The position numbers were made by a program, and so were the translations under genes. 64,000 bases of DNA from positions 3,100,001 through 3,164,000 of the forward strand of contig NZ_CP180210.1 of the NCBI RefSeq assembly GCF_047556435.1. The letters run 5' to 3'. A model generated the notes under the pieces. That model saw nothing but the letters and a program-made list of their open reading frames with translations, was not told where the DNA came from and made no database searches. This stretch comes from Alteromonas sp047556435 (GTDB taxonomy: Bacteria > Pseudomonadota > Gammaproteobacteria > Enterobacterales > Alteromonadaceae). Positions 8,627-17,591 of the stretch are shown here, piece after piece; the first letter of the stretch is position 1, and each line of letters starts with the position of its first letter.

Positions 8627-10879
8627 ATGAGTATCAGAACTAGCCTTAAAAAAGTCTTACCTCCAATTTCAATTACCGAACAGGAAGCGCTGGATGCCGG
8701 CGACGTTTGGATTGAAGCGTCTATTTATCAGGGTAAGCCCGATATGCGCGCGCTGCGCGATATCCCAAAAGCCAAATTGAGTGCCGATGAGCAGGCGTTC
8801 ATGGATGGACCAGTCACAGAATTGTTAGGCATGATTGACGATTTCGAACTGGGCAATGGCAAGCACATTCCACAGGAAATCCTGGATTTCCTGGGTAAGA
8901 ATCGTTTCTTCTCTATGATCATTCCGAAGAAATTCGGAGGTCTGGAGTTCAGCCCGTATGCAAACTCCACCATCGTGGCGACTATCGCAGCGAAAAGTGG
9001 TGCAATTGCGGTTACCGTTATGGTGCCTAACTCACTCGGTCCGGGTGAACTGCTTATGCACTACGGTACGACCGAACAACAGGATTACTGGCTGCCACGT
9101 TTATCCGACGGCCGCGATATCCCGTGTTTCGCGCTTACCAGCCCGGAAGCAGGGTCAGATGCAGGTGCGATTCCTGACGCAGCCATTGTGACCAAAGGTG
9201 AGTGGAACGGCGAAGAAGTCGTTGGTCTGCGCGTAAGCTGGGACAAGCGTTATATTACGCTTGCACCAATCGCTACCGTACTGGGTTTGGCATTTAAAGT
9301 CTTCGATCCAGATCACCTTCTGGGCGACAAGACTGAGCTGGGTATTACCTGTGCGCTACTGCCCAAGTCACACCCGGGTGTTGAACTGGGTAACCGTCAC
9401 GACCCAATGGGCGTTCGTTTTTACAACGGTACTACCCGTGGCCAGGACGTGTTTATCCCAATGGACTTCATTATCGGTGGCCAGAAGAACATTGGTCGTG
9501 GCTGGCAAATGCTGGTGAGCTGCTTAGGTGCTGGTCGCGGTATTTCACTGCCTGCCATGGGTGTTGCCACAGCACAGTCTGCATTGAAAGGTACAGCTGA
9601 GTACGCGTTCGTTCGTGAGCAGTTTGGCCTGCCAATTGGCCGCTTTGAAGGTATCCAGAGCAAGCTGGCTGACATCGCCGGTAAAACATTCCTGTTAGAA
9701 GCCATGCGTGTGCTGACAACAGAAGGTCTGGGCCTTGGCGTGAAACCGTCAGTGGTTACTGCTATCGCTAAATATCACATGACCGAACTGGGTCGTGATG
9801 TTATGAACTCAGCGATGGATGTGCAGGCCGGGAAAGCCATCCAGCGTGGTCCACAGAACACACTGGCAAGTGGCTACTCTGCACTGCCAATCGCAATTAC
9901 GGTAGAGGGTGCCAACATTCTTACCCGTAACCTGATGATATTCGGTCAGGGCGCGATGCGCTGCCACCCATATCTGAAAGACATGGTTGACCTCATCCAC
10001 AGCGATGATTCCAGTGCGGATAAAGAATTCAATAAAGTATTGAAGAAAACCCTTAGCTTCAGCGTGAAAAATGCGTTCCGCAGTTTAGGTCAGAGCTATC
10101 TGCCATTCCTGCGCGGCTCAGAATCTGCTTTGCCAGAAGTGCGTAAGTACGAGAAGCGCATGAACAGCATGGCGGCCAAGCTGGCTCCACTGGCAGATTT
10201 GTCACTGGCAGTACTTGGTGGCGATCTGAAAAAAGCAGAATTACTGAGTGCTCGCTTGGGCGATGTAATGAGCTACCTGTACGGCGCAATGGCGGCAGTT
10301 CGTTTTTACGAGCAGCGCATTGAAGACCGTCGTCTGGCACTTCCCTACTTTGAGTATGCAATGCAATGGTCACTGCAACAGGCGGAGAAGGCGATGGTGG
10401 ATTTCATCAACAACTTCCCGAATACGCCGACACGTGGTCTGATGCGTTTGCTAACAAATACCTATTCGAACAGCATTCCTGGCATCAGCGATAACCTGGT
10501 ACGTGAGTTGTCACTGGCAGCGATGCAGGACAACAGCGTGAAAGCACAGCTTACACATCTGGTTCGCCCTGTTGCAGGTGACGGTAACGACATCAACGAG
10601 CAGGCGTTTAAAGCGAAACATGCGGTTGCTCACCTTCTGAAGAAAGTGCAAAAAGCATTACGCAAAGAGCCAGTTGTGCCTTTCGTATCGTTTGAAAATG
10701 CACTTAACAAGCTGCAGGAAAAAGGCGTTATCGATGCCAAAGAAGCGGAGCTGCTGCACGATTACAACGAGAAGCGTAAGCTGGCTGTTCGTGTAGACGA
10801 GTTCACCTTCGATATGGAGCTGCTTCCAGCTTCAGAAACCATGCCGTCAATGTCTGACGACGAGAAAAACGCCGCCTAG
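8627..10879 (+). CDS. fadE: Acyl-CoA dehydrogenase FadE (short form)
   Basis: FadE carries out the first step of beta-oxidation, forming trans-2-enoyl-CoA with FAD. The 750-residue protein has the acyl-CoA dehydrogenase N-terminal helical domain (about residues 60-180), the middle domain with CFALTSPEAGSDAG, the FAD-binding helical domain with GRGISLPAMG and EQFGLPIGRFEGIQ, and the extra C-terminal domain (DUF1974-type) special to FadE. E. coli FadE is about 814 residues; the roughly 60-residue difference is the missing N-terminal membrane segment, so this form is probably soluble or only peripherally bound. The gene is monocistronic, with a strong terminator behind it and a FadR-like site in front. 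Confidence 0.92.
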   Translation: MSIRTSLKKVLPPISITEQEALDAGDVWIEASIYQGKPDMRALRDIPKAKLSADEQAFMDGPVTELLGMIDDFELGNGKHIPQEILDFLGKNRFFSMIIPKKFGGLEFSPYANSTIVATIAAKSGAIAVTVMVPNSLGPGELLMHYGTTEQQDYWLPRLSDGRDIPCFALTSPEAGSDAGAIPDAAIVTKGEWNGEEVVGLRVSWDKRYITLAPIATVLGLAFKVFDPDHLLGDKTELGITCALLPKSHPGVELGNRHDPMGVRFYNGTTRGQDVFIPMDFIIGGQKNIGRGWQMLVSCLGAGRGISLPAMGVATAQSALKGTAEYAFVREQFGLPIGRFEGIQSKLADIAGKTFLLEAMRVLTTEGLGLGVKPSVVTAIAKYHMTELGRDVMNSAMDVQAGKAIQRGPQNTLASGYSALPIAITVEGANILTRNLMIFGQGAMRCHPYLKDMVDLIHSDDSSADKEFNKVLKKTLSFSVKNAFRSLGQSYLPFLRGSESALPEVRKYEKRMNSMAAKLAPLADLSLAVLGGDLKKAELLSARLGDVMSYLYGAMAAVRFYEQRIEDRRLALPYFEYAMQWSLQQAEKAMVDFINNFPNTPTRGLMRLLTNTYSNSIPGISDNLVRELSLAAMQDNSVKAQLTHLVRPVAGDGNDINEQAFKAKHAVAHLLKKVQKALRKEPVVPFVSFENALNKLQEKGVIDAKEAELLHDYNEKRKLAVRVDEFTFDMELLPASETMPSMSDDEKNAA

Positions 10880-10911
10880 CGGTAAGCTCGATTACGTTGT
10901 TGTAAAGATAT

Positions 10912-10941
10912 AAAGGGTAAGCACAGGTGCTTACCCTTTTT
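10912..10941 (+). terminator. Intrinsic terminator of fadE
   Basis: GGGTAAGCAC and GTGCTTACCC form a long stem directly followed by a run of T residues, about 35 bases after the fadE stop. Confidence 0.9.
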
Positions 10942-11279
10942 CATGTAAGCGATAATTAACTTCCGAAAAGCCGGTAGTAAAATACTCTCTGTTGCCTTAC
11001 TTTTCGTATTCAAAACGCTGGCGACAACAACGAAACAAGTGGCGGACTGTACGTCTGAATTATAGATTCTCAGAAACGGATCACCGCCATCGATAATCAG
11101 AAAGTGCGAATGATAACTTATCCGAGCACCCCCTTCTGATTAGGGTTGCGAAGAACAAAAATACAGATAGAAAGCAGAACCATTGACGCAACAGTGATAC
11201 CAAATAAACACGCTGAGTGTTTGTGCAATGTGCTCGATTGCGTTATTTTCTGCTTATCACTAACAAGAAGATAATAGCA
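10942..11279. other. Gene-free stretch before the GGDEF-EAL gene
   Basis: No supported gene. It contains an imperfect inverted pair (CGAAAAG near 10963 and CTTTTCG near 11001) and presumably the promoter of the downstream gene, which I cannot place with confidence. Confidence 0.4.
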
Positions 11280-13313
11280 GTGACAGCCAGTAAGCCCAGA
11301 GCATCAACTACACTCACATCCGCAATGCAACGTGACCTTGTTGAGATGCTCTACGGGAATGTGTTTACCGGCCTGCTTATTACCTTTGTAGCCATGACAG
11401 GCCTCACTTTCAGTTTTTCAGAGCCTGGTGATCCGGCCGAAATCCTCGCTACCAAAAAGACAATCTGGGCCAGTATGTGTGTGGTACTTACACTACGGCT
11501 TTTCGACGGGCTGTACTGGCATCTAAAGCAGCGCGGCACAAACTATGATCCGCGCGTTGCCAGTATTCGTTTTTCAACCGGCGCTATCATCACTACCCTT
11601 ATCTGGAGTAGCTATAGCTTCCTGTTGTTCGATTTCATGAGCACAATAGAGTTGGCATGTACCATGGTGATCTTGTCTGCCATGGCAGGCGGCGCAGCAA
11701 CCATTCTGGCTCCCTCCCGCCTGCTGGTTATTACCTATTGCACCGGCCTGTTGTTACCGATGTCGTTGTTCGCAATTCTGATGGGCACATCAAATTTTGC
11801 CTTACTTGGCTATCTGGGGATTGGGTTTTGGCTTGCCATGTTGTCCACCTCTATAAAATCTAATAATTTTTTCCGGCAAGCTGTCATTCTCAAAGCAACG
11901 AATGAAGACCTGCTGGTACAAATGGCACAGGAGCGCAGCGAAATAGCCCGTATTAACGAAGAGCTCCGTTCCTCAAATAATAAGCTGGATAACGCCAACG
12001 CCACGCTGGAAGAGGAGGTGCTCAAACGCACCGATGATATCCATCGGCTCTCAAACCGCGATCCGCTTACCTCACTGATGAACCGCAGCGGCTTTTTACG
12101 CCACCTGCAAAACATGTTGAAGAAAGCGCAAAAGCTGGACAACAAGCTGGCAGTGCTATTTATCGACCTGGATGGTTTTAAACAGGTGAATGACAGCCTT
12201 GGTCATCAGGTGGGAGACCGGGTTTTAGAAGAAGTGTCAAAACGCCTCACCCGCTTCTGCGAGGCTGACCATCTGGCGCGCTGGGGTGGTGACGAATTCG
12301 TATTACTGCTTCCCTATGCCACCGAAAATACTGCCGTGGCAGTAGCACAGGCGGCAAGAAGTGGTATTACCATTCCGATTTCAGTGGGTGAAAATACCAT
12401 TAACCTTGATGCCACTATCGGCGTTGCGCTTTACCCGCAACACAGCAGTGATGCCAATGAGCTGATTCAGGAGGCTGACCTGACAATGTACGAGCAGAAG
12501 CGCAAAGCCAGGGGCTCGGTAGGCGTCTTCAGCGAAGCGTTATACGTAACGCTGCGTCAGGAGCAATCACTGCGCGACGGGCTACGCTACGCCATTGAAA
12601 AAAATCAGCTTACCTTGCATTACCAGCCAATCCTTTATGCGGGTGAAAAGCGGATGTGGGCAGTAGAAGCGCTGTTGAGATGGTCATTTGATGGGGTCAA
12701 TATTCCACCCGATAAGTTTATTCCGCTGGCAGAGCGTACTGGTCTGATCCATGAAATTGGTACCTGGGTGTTGCATCGTGCATGTATCGATGCCTCGCAG
12801 TGGCACTTTCCCGAGCCCGTGGCCGTCTCTGTCAACGTATCCGTTACTCAACTGATGGACGACGGTTTTATCCGAGGACTTGACCGGGTACTCGATAGCA
12901 CGGGTCTGGCACCGGAACGACTGCACCTTGAGATCACAGAAAGCGTCTTTGCCGAAGATACCGCTCAGGTACTGAAGCAGGTTAACGCCATTAAAGCGCG
13001 TAAAGTACAGATATCGATTGATGACTTCGGAACCGGCTTCTCATCCCTGGGTCAGCTGCATTCACTGCAGTTTGATCACATCAAGATAGATCGCGCTTTC
13101 GTGCAGAAACTTGAAGAAGGCAGTGATACTATCATCCGGGCAACTTTAATGATTGCACGCGAATTTGATTGCCGCACCGTGGCAGAGGGCATAGAAACAG
13201 CAGAAGATGCAGACAGGCTCCGCGCTATGGGAGTAGACTGTTTGCAGGGATTTTATTACGCCAGGCCGATGCCTGTCAGGGACCTTATCGACTGGTATAC
13301 AACTGATAACTAA
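11280..13313 (+). CDS. Membrane GGDEF-EAL cyclic-di-GMP protein
   Basis: The protein of about 677 residues begins with six hydrophobic segments (about residues 25-205), then a coiled coil (SEIARINEELRSSNNKLDN), a GGDEF domain and an EAL domain. The diguanylate cyclase active site RWGGDEF is intact. The phosphodiesterase keeps EALLRW, ITESVF and DDFGTGFSSL, so both activities look possible. The start is uncertain: the open frame begins at a GTG at 11217 without a ribosome site. GTG 11280 (AAGAAG upstream) and ATG 11325 are the alternatives, and I chose 11280. thymidine kinase follows only 6 bases after the stop, suggesting cotranscription. The input signal is unknown. Confidence 0.9.
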   Translation: MTASKPRASTTLTSAMQRDLVEMLYGNVFTGLLITFVAMTGLTFSFSEPGDPAEILATKKTIWASMCVVLTLRLFDGLYWHLKQRGTNYDPRVASIRFSTGAIITTLIWSSYSFLLFDFMSTIELACTMVILSAMAGGAATILAPSRLLVITYCTGLLLPMSLFAILMGTSNFALLGYLGIGFWLAMLSTSIKSNNFFRQAVILKATNEDLLVQMAQERSEIARINEELRSSNNKLDNANATLEEEVLKRTDDIHRLSNRDPLTSLMNRSGFLRHLQNMLKKAQKLDNKLAVLFIDLDGFKQVNDSLGHQVGDRVLEEVSKRLTRFCEADHLARWGGDEFVLLLPYATENTAVAVAQAARSGITIPISVGENTINLDATIGVALYPQHSSDANELIQEADLTMYEQKRKARGSVGVFSEALYVTLRQEQSLRDGLRYAIEKNQLTLHYQPILYAGEKRMWAVEALLRWSFDGVNIPPDKFIPLAERTGLIHEIGTWVLHRACIDASQWHFPEPVAVSVNVSVTQLMDDGFIRGLDRVLDSTGLAPERLHLEITESVFAEDTAQVLKQVNAIKARKVQISIDDFGTGFSSLGQLHSLQFDHIKIDRAFVQKLEEGSDTIIRATLMIAREFDCRTVAEGIETAEDADRLRAMGVDCLQGFYYARPMPVRDLIDWYTTDN

Positions 13314-13319
13314 AACAAC

Positions 13320-13901
13320 ATGGCTCAGCTTTATTTTTATTATTCGGCAATGAATGCCGGCAAATCGACGTCATTATTACAGTCGGCATACAATTACCGG
13401 GAACGCGGCATGCACGCGGTCATTTATACCGCGGCTATAGACGACAGATATGGAAGTGGCAAAGTAACTTCCAGAATAGGATTACAGGCAGATGCCAGCC
13501 TATATCGACCCCAAGACAACCTTTTTGACGCCATCTCCATTCAGCAGCGCACGAAGCCGCTTGACTGTGTGTTTATTGATGAGGCTCAGTTTCTGACAAA
13601 GTCCCAGGTGCGTCAGCTTATTGAAGTAGTGGATGAGCTGGACGTTCCCGTTCTCGCCTATGGTCTGAGAACTGACTTTCTGGGTGAAACGTTTGAAGGA
13701 AGCCATTACCTGCTTGCCTGGGCTGACAAACTGTTTGAGTTGAAAACCGTTTGTCACTGCGGCAGGAAAGCAAACTTTGTGGTACGACTGGATGAAAACG
13801 GACAGGCCGTCACAATGGGCGACCAGGTTGAGATCGGCGGCAATGATCGTTACGAATCTATGTGCCGCAAACATTTCAAACAGCTGGTATGGGTAACCTG
13901 A
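13320..13901 (+). CDS. tdk: Thymidine kinase
   Basis: Tdk phosphorylates thymidine with ATP in the salvage pathway. The 193-residue protein has the type II features: P-loop YSAMNAGKST at residues 8-17, the DEAQF segment (catalytic glutamate), the zinc lid with CHCGRKANFVVR and a later cysteine in MCRKHF, and the substrate loop GGNDRYES. Its length is close to the E. coli enzyme (205). It starts 6 bases after the GGDEF-EAL stop, and its own stop overlaps the ATG of the next gene. Confidence 0.95.
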   Translation: MAQLYFYYSAMNAGKSTSLLQSAYNYRERGMHAVIYTAAIDDRYGSGKVTSRIGLQADASLYRPQDNLFDAISIQQRTKPLDCVFIDEAQFLTKSQVRQLIEVVDELDVPVLAYGLRTDFLGETFEGSHYLLAWADKLFELKTVCHCGRKANFVVRLDENGQAVTMGDQVEIGGNDRYESMCRKHFKQLVWVT

Positions 13902-14647
13902 TGCGAAGAACAATTCTTATCACGGGCGCCAGTTCAGGCCTGGGCGAAGGCATGGCGCGCGAATATGCAAAGCGCGGCCACAATCTGGCATTGTGCGCGC
14001 GACGTCTGGAAAACCTCGAGCAACTTAAACAGGAATGCGAGTCATTGCATGCTGACTGTCGTGTAGAAATACGCGCGCTGGATGTTAATGATCACGATGC
14101 GGTCTTTTCCGTTTTCCGGGAATTTGAAGCCTTTTTCGGAAAAATTGATCGTATCATTATTAATGCCGGTATGGGCAAAGGGGCATCAATAGGCACCGGC
14201 TATTTTGAGGCCAACAAACAAACTGCAATGACTAACTTCGTTGCTGCGTTGGCGCAATGTGAGGCAGCCATGGAGATATTCCGTAAACAAAATGACGGAC
14301 ATCTGGTGACTATCTCGTCAATTAGCGCCGTTCGCGGATTCCGCCGCGCGCTTACCGTTTACGCAGCCACCAAAGCGGGGTTAACCTCGCTGACTGAAGG
14401 GATCCGTATCGATGTGATGAAAACACCGATCAAGGTAACGACAGTGCATCCAGGCTTTATTCGAACTGACATCAATGCCAAAGTCAAAAATGTTCCTTTT
14501 ATCGTTGATCTTGATACTGGCTGTAAAGCACTGGTAAAAGCTATCGATAAAGAGAGTAGTAATTGCTATGTTCCTGCATGGCCCTGGGCGTGGATGCATT
14601 ACGTGCTTCGGATTGCCCCCTTATCCTGGCTGGCTAAGATGAGCTAA
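13901..14647 (+). CDS. Short-chain dehydrogenase/reductase
   Basis: The 248-residue protein is a classical SDR: TGASSGLGEG at the N terminus for NAD(P) binding, IINAGMG, catalytic serine in VTISSISAVRG, and YAATK (YX3K). The C terminus is hydrophobic and tryptophan-rich (VPAWPWAWMHYVLRIAPLSW), hinting at membrane association. The ATG overlaps the tdk stop (TGATG), so translational coupling is likely. An in-frame ATG at 13889 is an alternative. The resemblance is to the YdfG/DltE-like SDR group; the substrate is unknown. Confidence 0.88.
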   Translation: MRRTILITGASSGLGEGMAREYAKRGHNLALCARRLENLEQLKQECESLHADCRVEIRALDVNDHDAVFSVFREFEAFFGKIDRIIINAGMGKGASIGTGYFEANKQTAMTNFVAALAQCEAAMEIFRKQNDGHLVTISSISAVRGFRRALTVYAATKAGLTSLTEGIRIDVMKTPIKVTTVHPGFIRTDINAKVKNVPFIVDLDTGCKALVKAIDKESSNCYVPAWPWAWMHYVLRIAPLSWLAKMS

Positions 14648-14695
14648 GTGGCGAGTCAATATGGCGCCACCTCGTCCTTTTTCAAAGGCATTGTT

Positions 14696-16342
14696 ATGGC
14701 TTCTTTTGCGACAAAAACGCTTTCCCTCGTGTCTCTTTTAGGCGCTTCACTTCAAGTTACAGGCTTGCTCGCAAGCCTACTCTTCGTGGCTGGCCCGGCG
14801 AATGCCGATGTAGCAGAGTCTTCCCCCCTGCCCCAGTCCCTTTCCTCGTTGCCACAAACGATTGAGCGTGCGTTGAACACGTTTAATACACCGGGGATCG
14901 CGGTGGGCATTCTGCATGAAGGAAAAACCGCCTATCTGGCCGGCCATGGCCTGCGCGACGTTACCAGCAATGCCCCGGTTACGCCTGAAACATACTTTTA
15001 TCTGGCATCAGTCAGCAAGGCGTTTACCGCCGCGTCGCTTGGCATTCTTGTTCAGGATAATAAGCTAAGCTGGGACGATAAAGTGATCGATCATTTGCCC
15101 GCCTTTCAGCTTGCAGACCCCTGGGTGACTCGGGAATTTACTATACGCGATATGCTGACCCACCGCAGCGGCCTTGCGTCAGGCGCAGGTGACAGCATGT
15201 TGTGGCCAGCGCCAAGCCGGTTCAGCCGCGATGAAGTTATTTATAACCTGCGTTTTCTGAGTCCGCAGACCAGCTTTCGTAGTCAGTTTGCTTACAGCAA
15301 TGTGATGTACATTGCGGCATCGGCCGTGGCAGATAACCTCTACGACGGTGAGTGGGCTGAGCTTGTAGAGCAGCGTTTATTCCAGCCACTTGCTATGTCG
15401 TGTTTTGCTGCTGGTCTGCCAGAACGTGCCACTGACAATGTCGCAAATGGATATGGTTACAGTGAGGATCGCGGCCTGTATGCTATCCACAGAAACGACG
15501 TATCTGAAGATTCGAGAGTCTGGAGTGCCGCCGGTGCCATTACCTGCAATGCACATGACATGCTGAAGTGGCTGTCTATGTGGCTGGCCAGGGGCAGGAC
15601 ACCCGATGGCCAAACGCTGTTTGAAGAAAGCACCGTTGATGCGATGCTTTCTGCGGTGACCCCCCTGTCAGTATCCAGTGTCGATCAGCAATGGTTTAAT
15701 ACTGAATATAGCGGTTATGCGCTGGGCTGGCGGGTTACTGATCAGTTTAGTCACAATGTCATTTCGCACACCGGCACAATTTCAGGCTTTCAAACATTTG
15801 TAGCATTTGTGCCTGCGAAGAATCTTGGGATCGTGCTGCTTAACAATGGTTCCGATTACGGAACCCGCGGTGCCATCATGCAAACTATACTTCAGGCTTA
15901 CCTCGAACCGGGCACAGAACAACGAGACTGGATAGCCGCCTATGCCGACTTTCAAAAAGATCGGCAAGCGCGCTTTCTTGCCAGCTATCAGAAACCACAC
16001 GGTAGCGGCACGGTACTACTGGCAACCAGCGAGTATCTTGGCCAATTTACCGATCGCTGGTTTGGCGGCATGACTGTCTTTAAGGAAAACGATAGAGTGC
16101 GTATCCGCTCTGAGAAAATGCCAACGTTAACCGGTACGTTAACGCCGTTTGAAGACCATACGTTTGTGATTCGATGGGACAATGAAGACGCGATGGAAGA
16201 TGCCTTCATTCACTTTTCGGTGTCCACCCAGCGTCGGGTTACAGGATTTACGCTATATCCATACACCCTGAAAGAAAAAAGTAATCATGCCTACCGCGAT
16301 ATGCGTTTTACTCGCTCCGAAAAAATCAAAATAAACGATTAG
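14696..16342 (+). CDS. Secreted class C beta-lactamase-like serine hydrolase
   Basis: The protein of about 548 residues has a long signal peptide and the three motifs of the beta-lactamase/transpeptidase-like fold: SVSK (SXXK) near residue 105, YSN near residue 200 and HTG near residue 358. A C-terminal beta domain of about 140 residues follows. The length and extra domain fit esterase- or peptidase-like members better than true AmpC (about 380 residues), so it should not be read as resistance. ATG 14696 with AAAGG upstream was chosen over a GTG at 14648, which directly follows the SDR stop and would put extra residues before the signal. Confidence 0.85.
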   Translation: MASFATKTLSLVSLLGASLQVTGLLASLLFVAGPANADVAESSPLPQSLSSLPQTIERALNTFNTPGIAVGILHEGKTAYLAGHGLRDVTSNAPVTPETYFYLASVSKAFTAASLGILVQDNKLSWDDKVIDHLPAFQLADPWVTREFTIRDMLTHRSGLASGAGDSMLWPAPSRFSRDEVIYNLRFLSPQTSFRSQFAYSNVMYIAASAVADNLYDGEWAELVEQRLFQPLAMSCFAAGLPERATDNVANGYGYSEDRGLYAIHRNDVSEDSRVWSAAGAITCNAHDMLKWLSMWLARGRTPDGQTLFEESTVDAMLSAVTPLSVSSVDQQWFNTEYSGYALGWRVTDQFSHNVISHTGTISGFQTFVAFVPAKNLGIVLLNNGSDYGTRGAIMQTILQAYLEPGTEQRDWIAAYADFQKDRQARFLASYQKPHGSGTVLLATSEYLGQFTDRWFGGMTVFKENDRVRIRSEKMPTLTGTLTPFEDHTFVIRWDNEDAMEDAFIHFSVSTQRRVTGFTLYPYTLKEKSNHAYRDMRFTRSEKIKIND

Positions 16343-16416
16343 AATAATCAATTTTAGCCGCTTTATTTGATAAGCACTCACATAGATACTTGTGCCAACT
16401 AACAAGGAGACGCTTT

Positions 16417-16569
16417 ATGGCTAAAATGATTTCAACACTTTTACAAAGAACGACTTTCAACAGCACCACTGCTTTCACCGTGGGAGAGCGCATGACCTGT
16501 AACTATCCCGACAATTACTACGGTGACCAAATTTGCGTCTCTTGCCCACAACCAGCGAAAGACGATTAA
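16417..16569 (+). CDS. 50-residue cysteine-containing peptide of unknown function
   Basis: A short frame begins MAKMISTLLQRTTFNSTTAF and ends CVSCPQPAKDD. It has a very good Shine-Dalgarno (AAGGAGA at 16404-16410) 7 bases before the ATG, in a gap of 445 bases between two genes. The N-terminal half is rich in serine and threonine and could be a leader. The C-terminal half has three cysteines (C28, C40, C43) in an aromatic, acidic context (NYPDNYYGDQ). There is no signal peptide and no recognisable family. No modification enzyme or transporter lies nearby, so calling it a peptide natural product precursor would be speculation. The ribosome site is the main support. Confidence 0.55.
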   Translation: MAKMISTLLQRTTFNSTTAFTVGERMTCNYPDNYYGDQICVSCPQPAKDD

Positions 16570-16787
16570 ATCGGGGGCAAGTTACATTGCTTTCAAACAA
16601 CCACAACATGCGGTTGTGCTCCTGTGCTTATCGGCGTACGTTCGTGTTATTTTGACGCGTCACTCTCCGTCCTGTGACGCTTTGATAGCGTACGCGAAGC
16701 AGTCCCTAACATGTATTTAATCGATAGACTTTAATAATTGCGCTACCATTGGTGTTATGAGGGTATGGCAGTAACCAGGATGTCGTT

Positions 16788-17288
16788 ATGGTGGATATTG
16801 ATCCGCTGACAGAGTTAACCATAAAATTATCCAGGCAAACGTTAACCGCCAAAAGCAAATATACGGCGATCTGCCGTTGTGTGCTGCAGTGTATTCCGAA
16901 AACTAACCGTGTCAGCCTGTGGAAGTTTGATGATGCTCGCTCTTCTATACATTGCCTGATGCTGCTCACCGATGAGGGCAAACCTGAAGAACCTGACATT
17001 GTCCTTACCCAACTGCAATATCCCGATTATTTCTCAGCGATAATTCAGCGCGAAACTGTGACTGCCTCCGATGCCAGAAATCATCCTGATACACGTTGCT
17101 TTGCGAAAGACTATTTTCGAAACAATGACATCTTTTCGATGCTGGATTTTATCTTCCATCACGACTTTCGTCCGGTAGGTATCATCTGTTGTGAGTCGGT
17201 AGGCGAGCAAGTCGAGTGGGATAATATGGATGAATCAATGCTGCGTCGTACTGCCAGCATTGTATCTATGTTTTTTGATGAAAGGTAA
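16788..17288 (+). CDS. GAF-domain protein
   Basis: The 166-residue soluble protein is almost entirely one GAF-like domain: an N-terminal helix (LTELTIKLSRQTL), the AICRCVLQCIPKTNRVSLWKF strand-helix start, a central segment VTASDARNHPDTRC, and the closing DFIFHHDFRPVGIICCESVG strand pair before a helix (SMLRRTASIVSMFF). GAF domains bind small ligands or report redox state. It is rich in cysteines (CRCVLQC, CC). No output domain is attached and it is not in an obvious operon, so the role is unknown. Confidence in the fold is moderate to good. Confidence 0.75.
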   Translation: MVDIDPLTELTIKLSRQTLTAKSKYTAICRCVLQCIPKTNRVSLWKFDDARSSIHCLMLLTDEGKPEEPDIVLTQLQYPDYFSAIIQRETVTASDARNHPDTRCFAKDYFRNNDIFSMLDFIFHHDFRPVGIICCESVGEQVEWDNMDESMLRRTASIVSMFFDER

Positions 17289-17591
17289 TCATGGCCTCAG
17301 CTTTTAAAAACGTGATCTGACATCCACGTTACTCACTTTTCCAACAACCCATTTCTTCCTGACATTCACCTACCTCTGCTTGCCCGCCACCGCCACTGCG
17401 TCAACCCGAAAACTAAAACAATTAAGCCAAAATACCAGAAAATACAAATAACCACCAAACCAAAGGCCCACGAAAGACTTAATCAATTAAGTATTTTTCA
17501 AAATTCGCTTGATCAATCACCAATGTTTAACTATTGTTAACGCGATGTAATTACGGTTACAAAGACAAAAGGTCGATTAAGGGCACACAAA
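17289..17591. promoter_or_regulatory. Regulatory region of the TonB receptor gene
   Basis: 303 bases without a gene, A-rich and C-rich in the middle. It contains the palindrome at 17477-17492 and a further half-site-like TCGATTAAG just before the ribosome site (17573-17581). GTTTAAC and GTTAAC near 17525-17540 form another loose pair. Confidence 0.5.
17477..17492. promoter_or_regulatory. Candidate LacI-family operator upstream of the TonB receptor
   Basis: ACTTAATCAATTAAGT is a palindrome broken only at the two central bases. A close variant (ACTTAATCGTTTAAAGT) lies upstream of the LacI-family gene at 25016. LacI-family operators are palindromes of this size, often with a central CG. The pairing suggests both promoters respond to the regulator at 23809-24834. 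Confidence 0.6.

Noticed and set aside
14696..16342. True AmpC-type beta-lactamase
   Set aside because: The motifs fit the fold, but the length and extra C-terminal domain point to an esterase/peptidase-like member.
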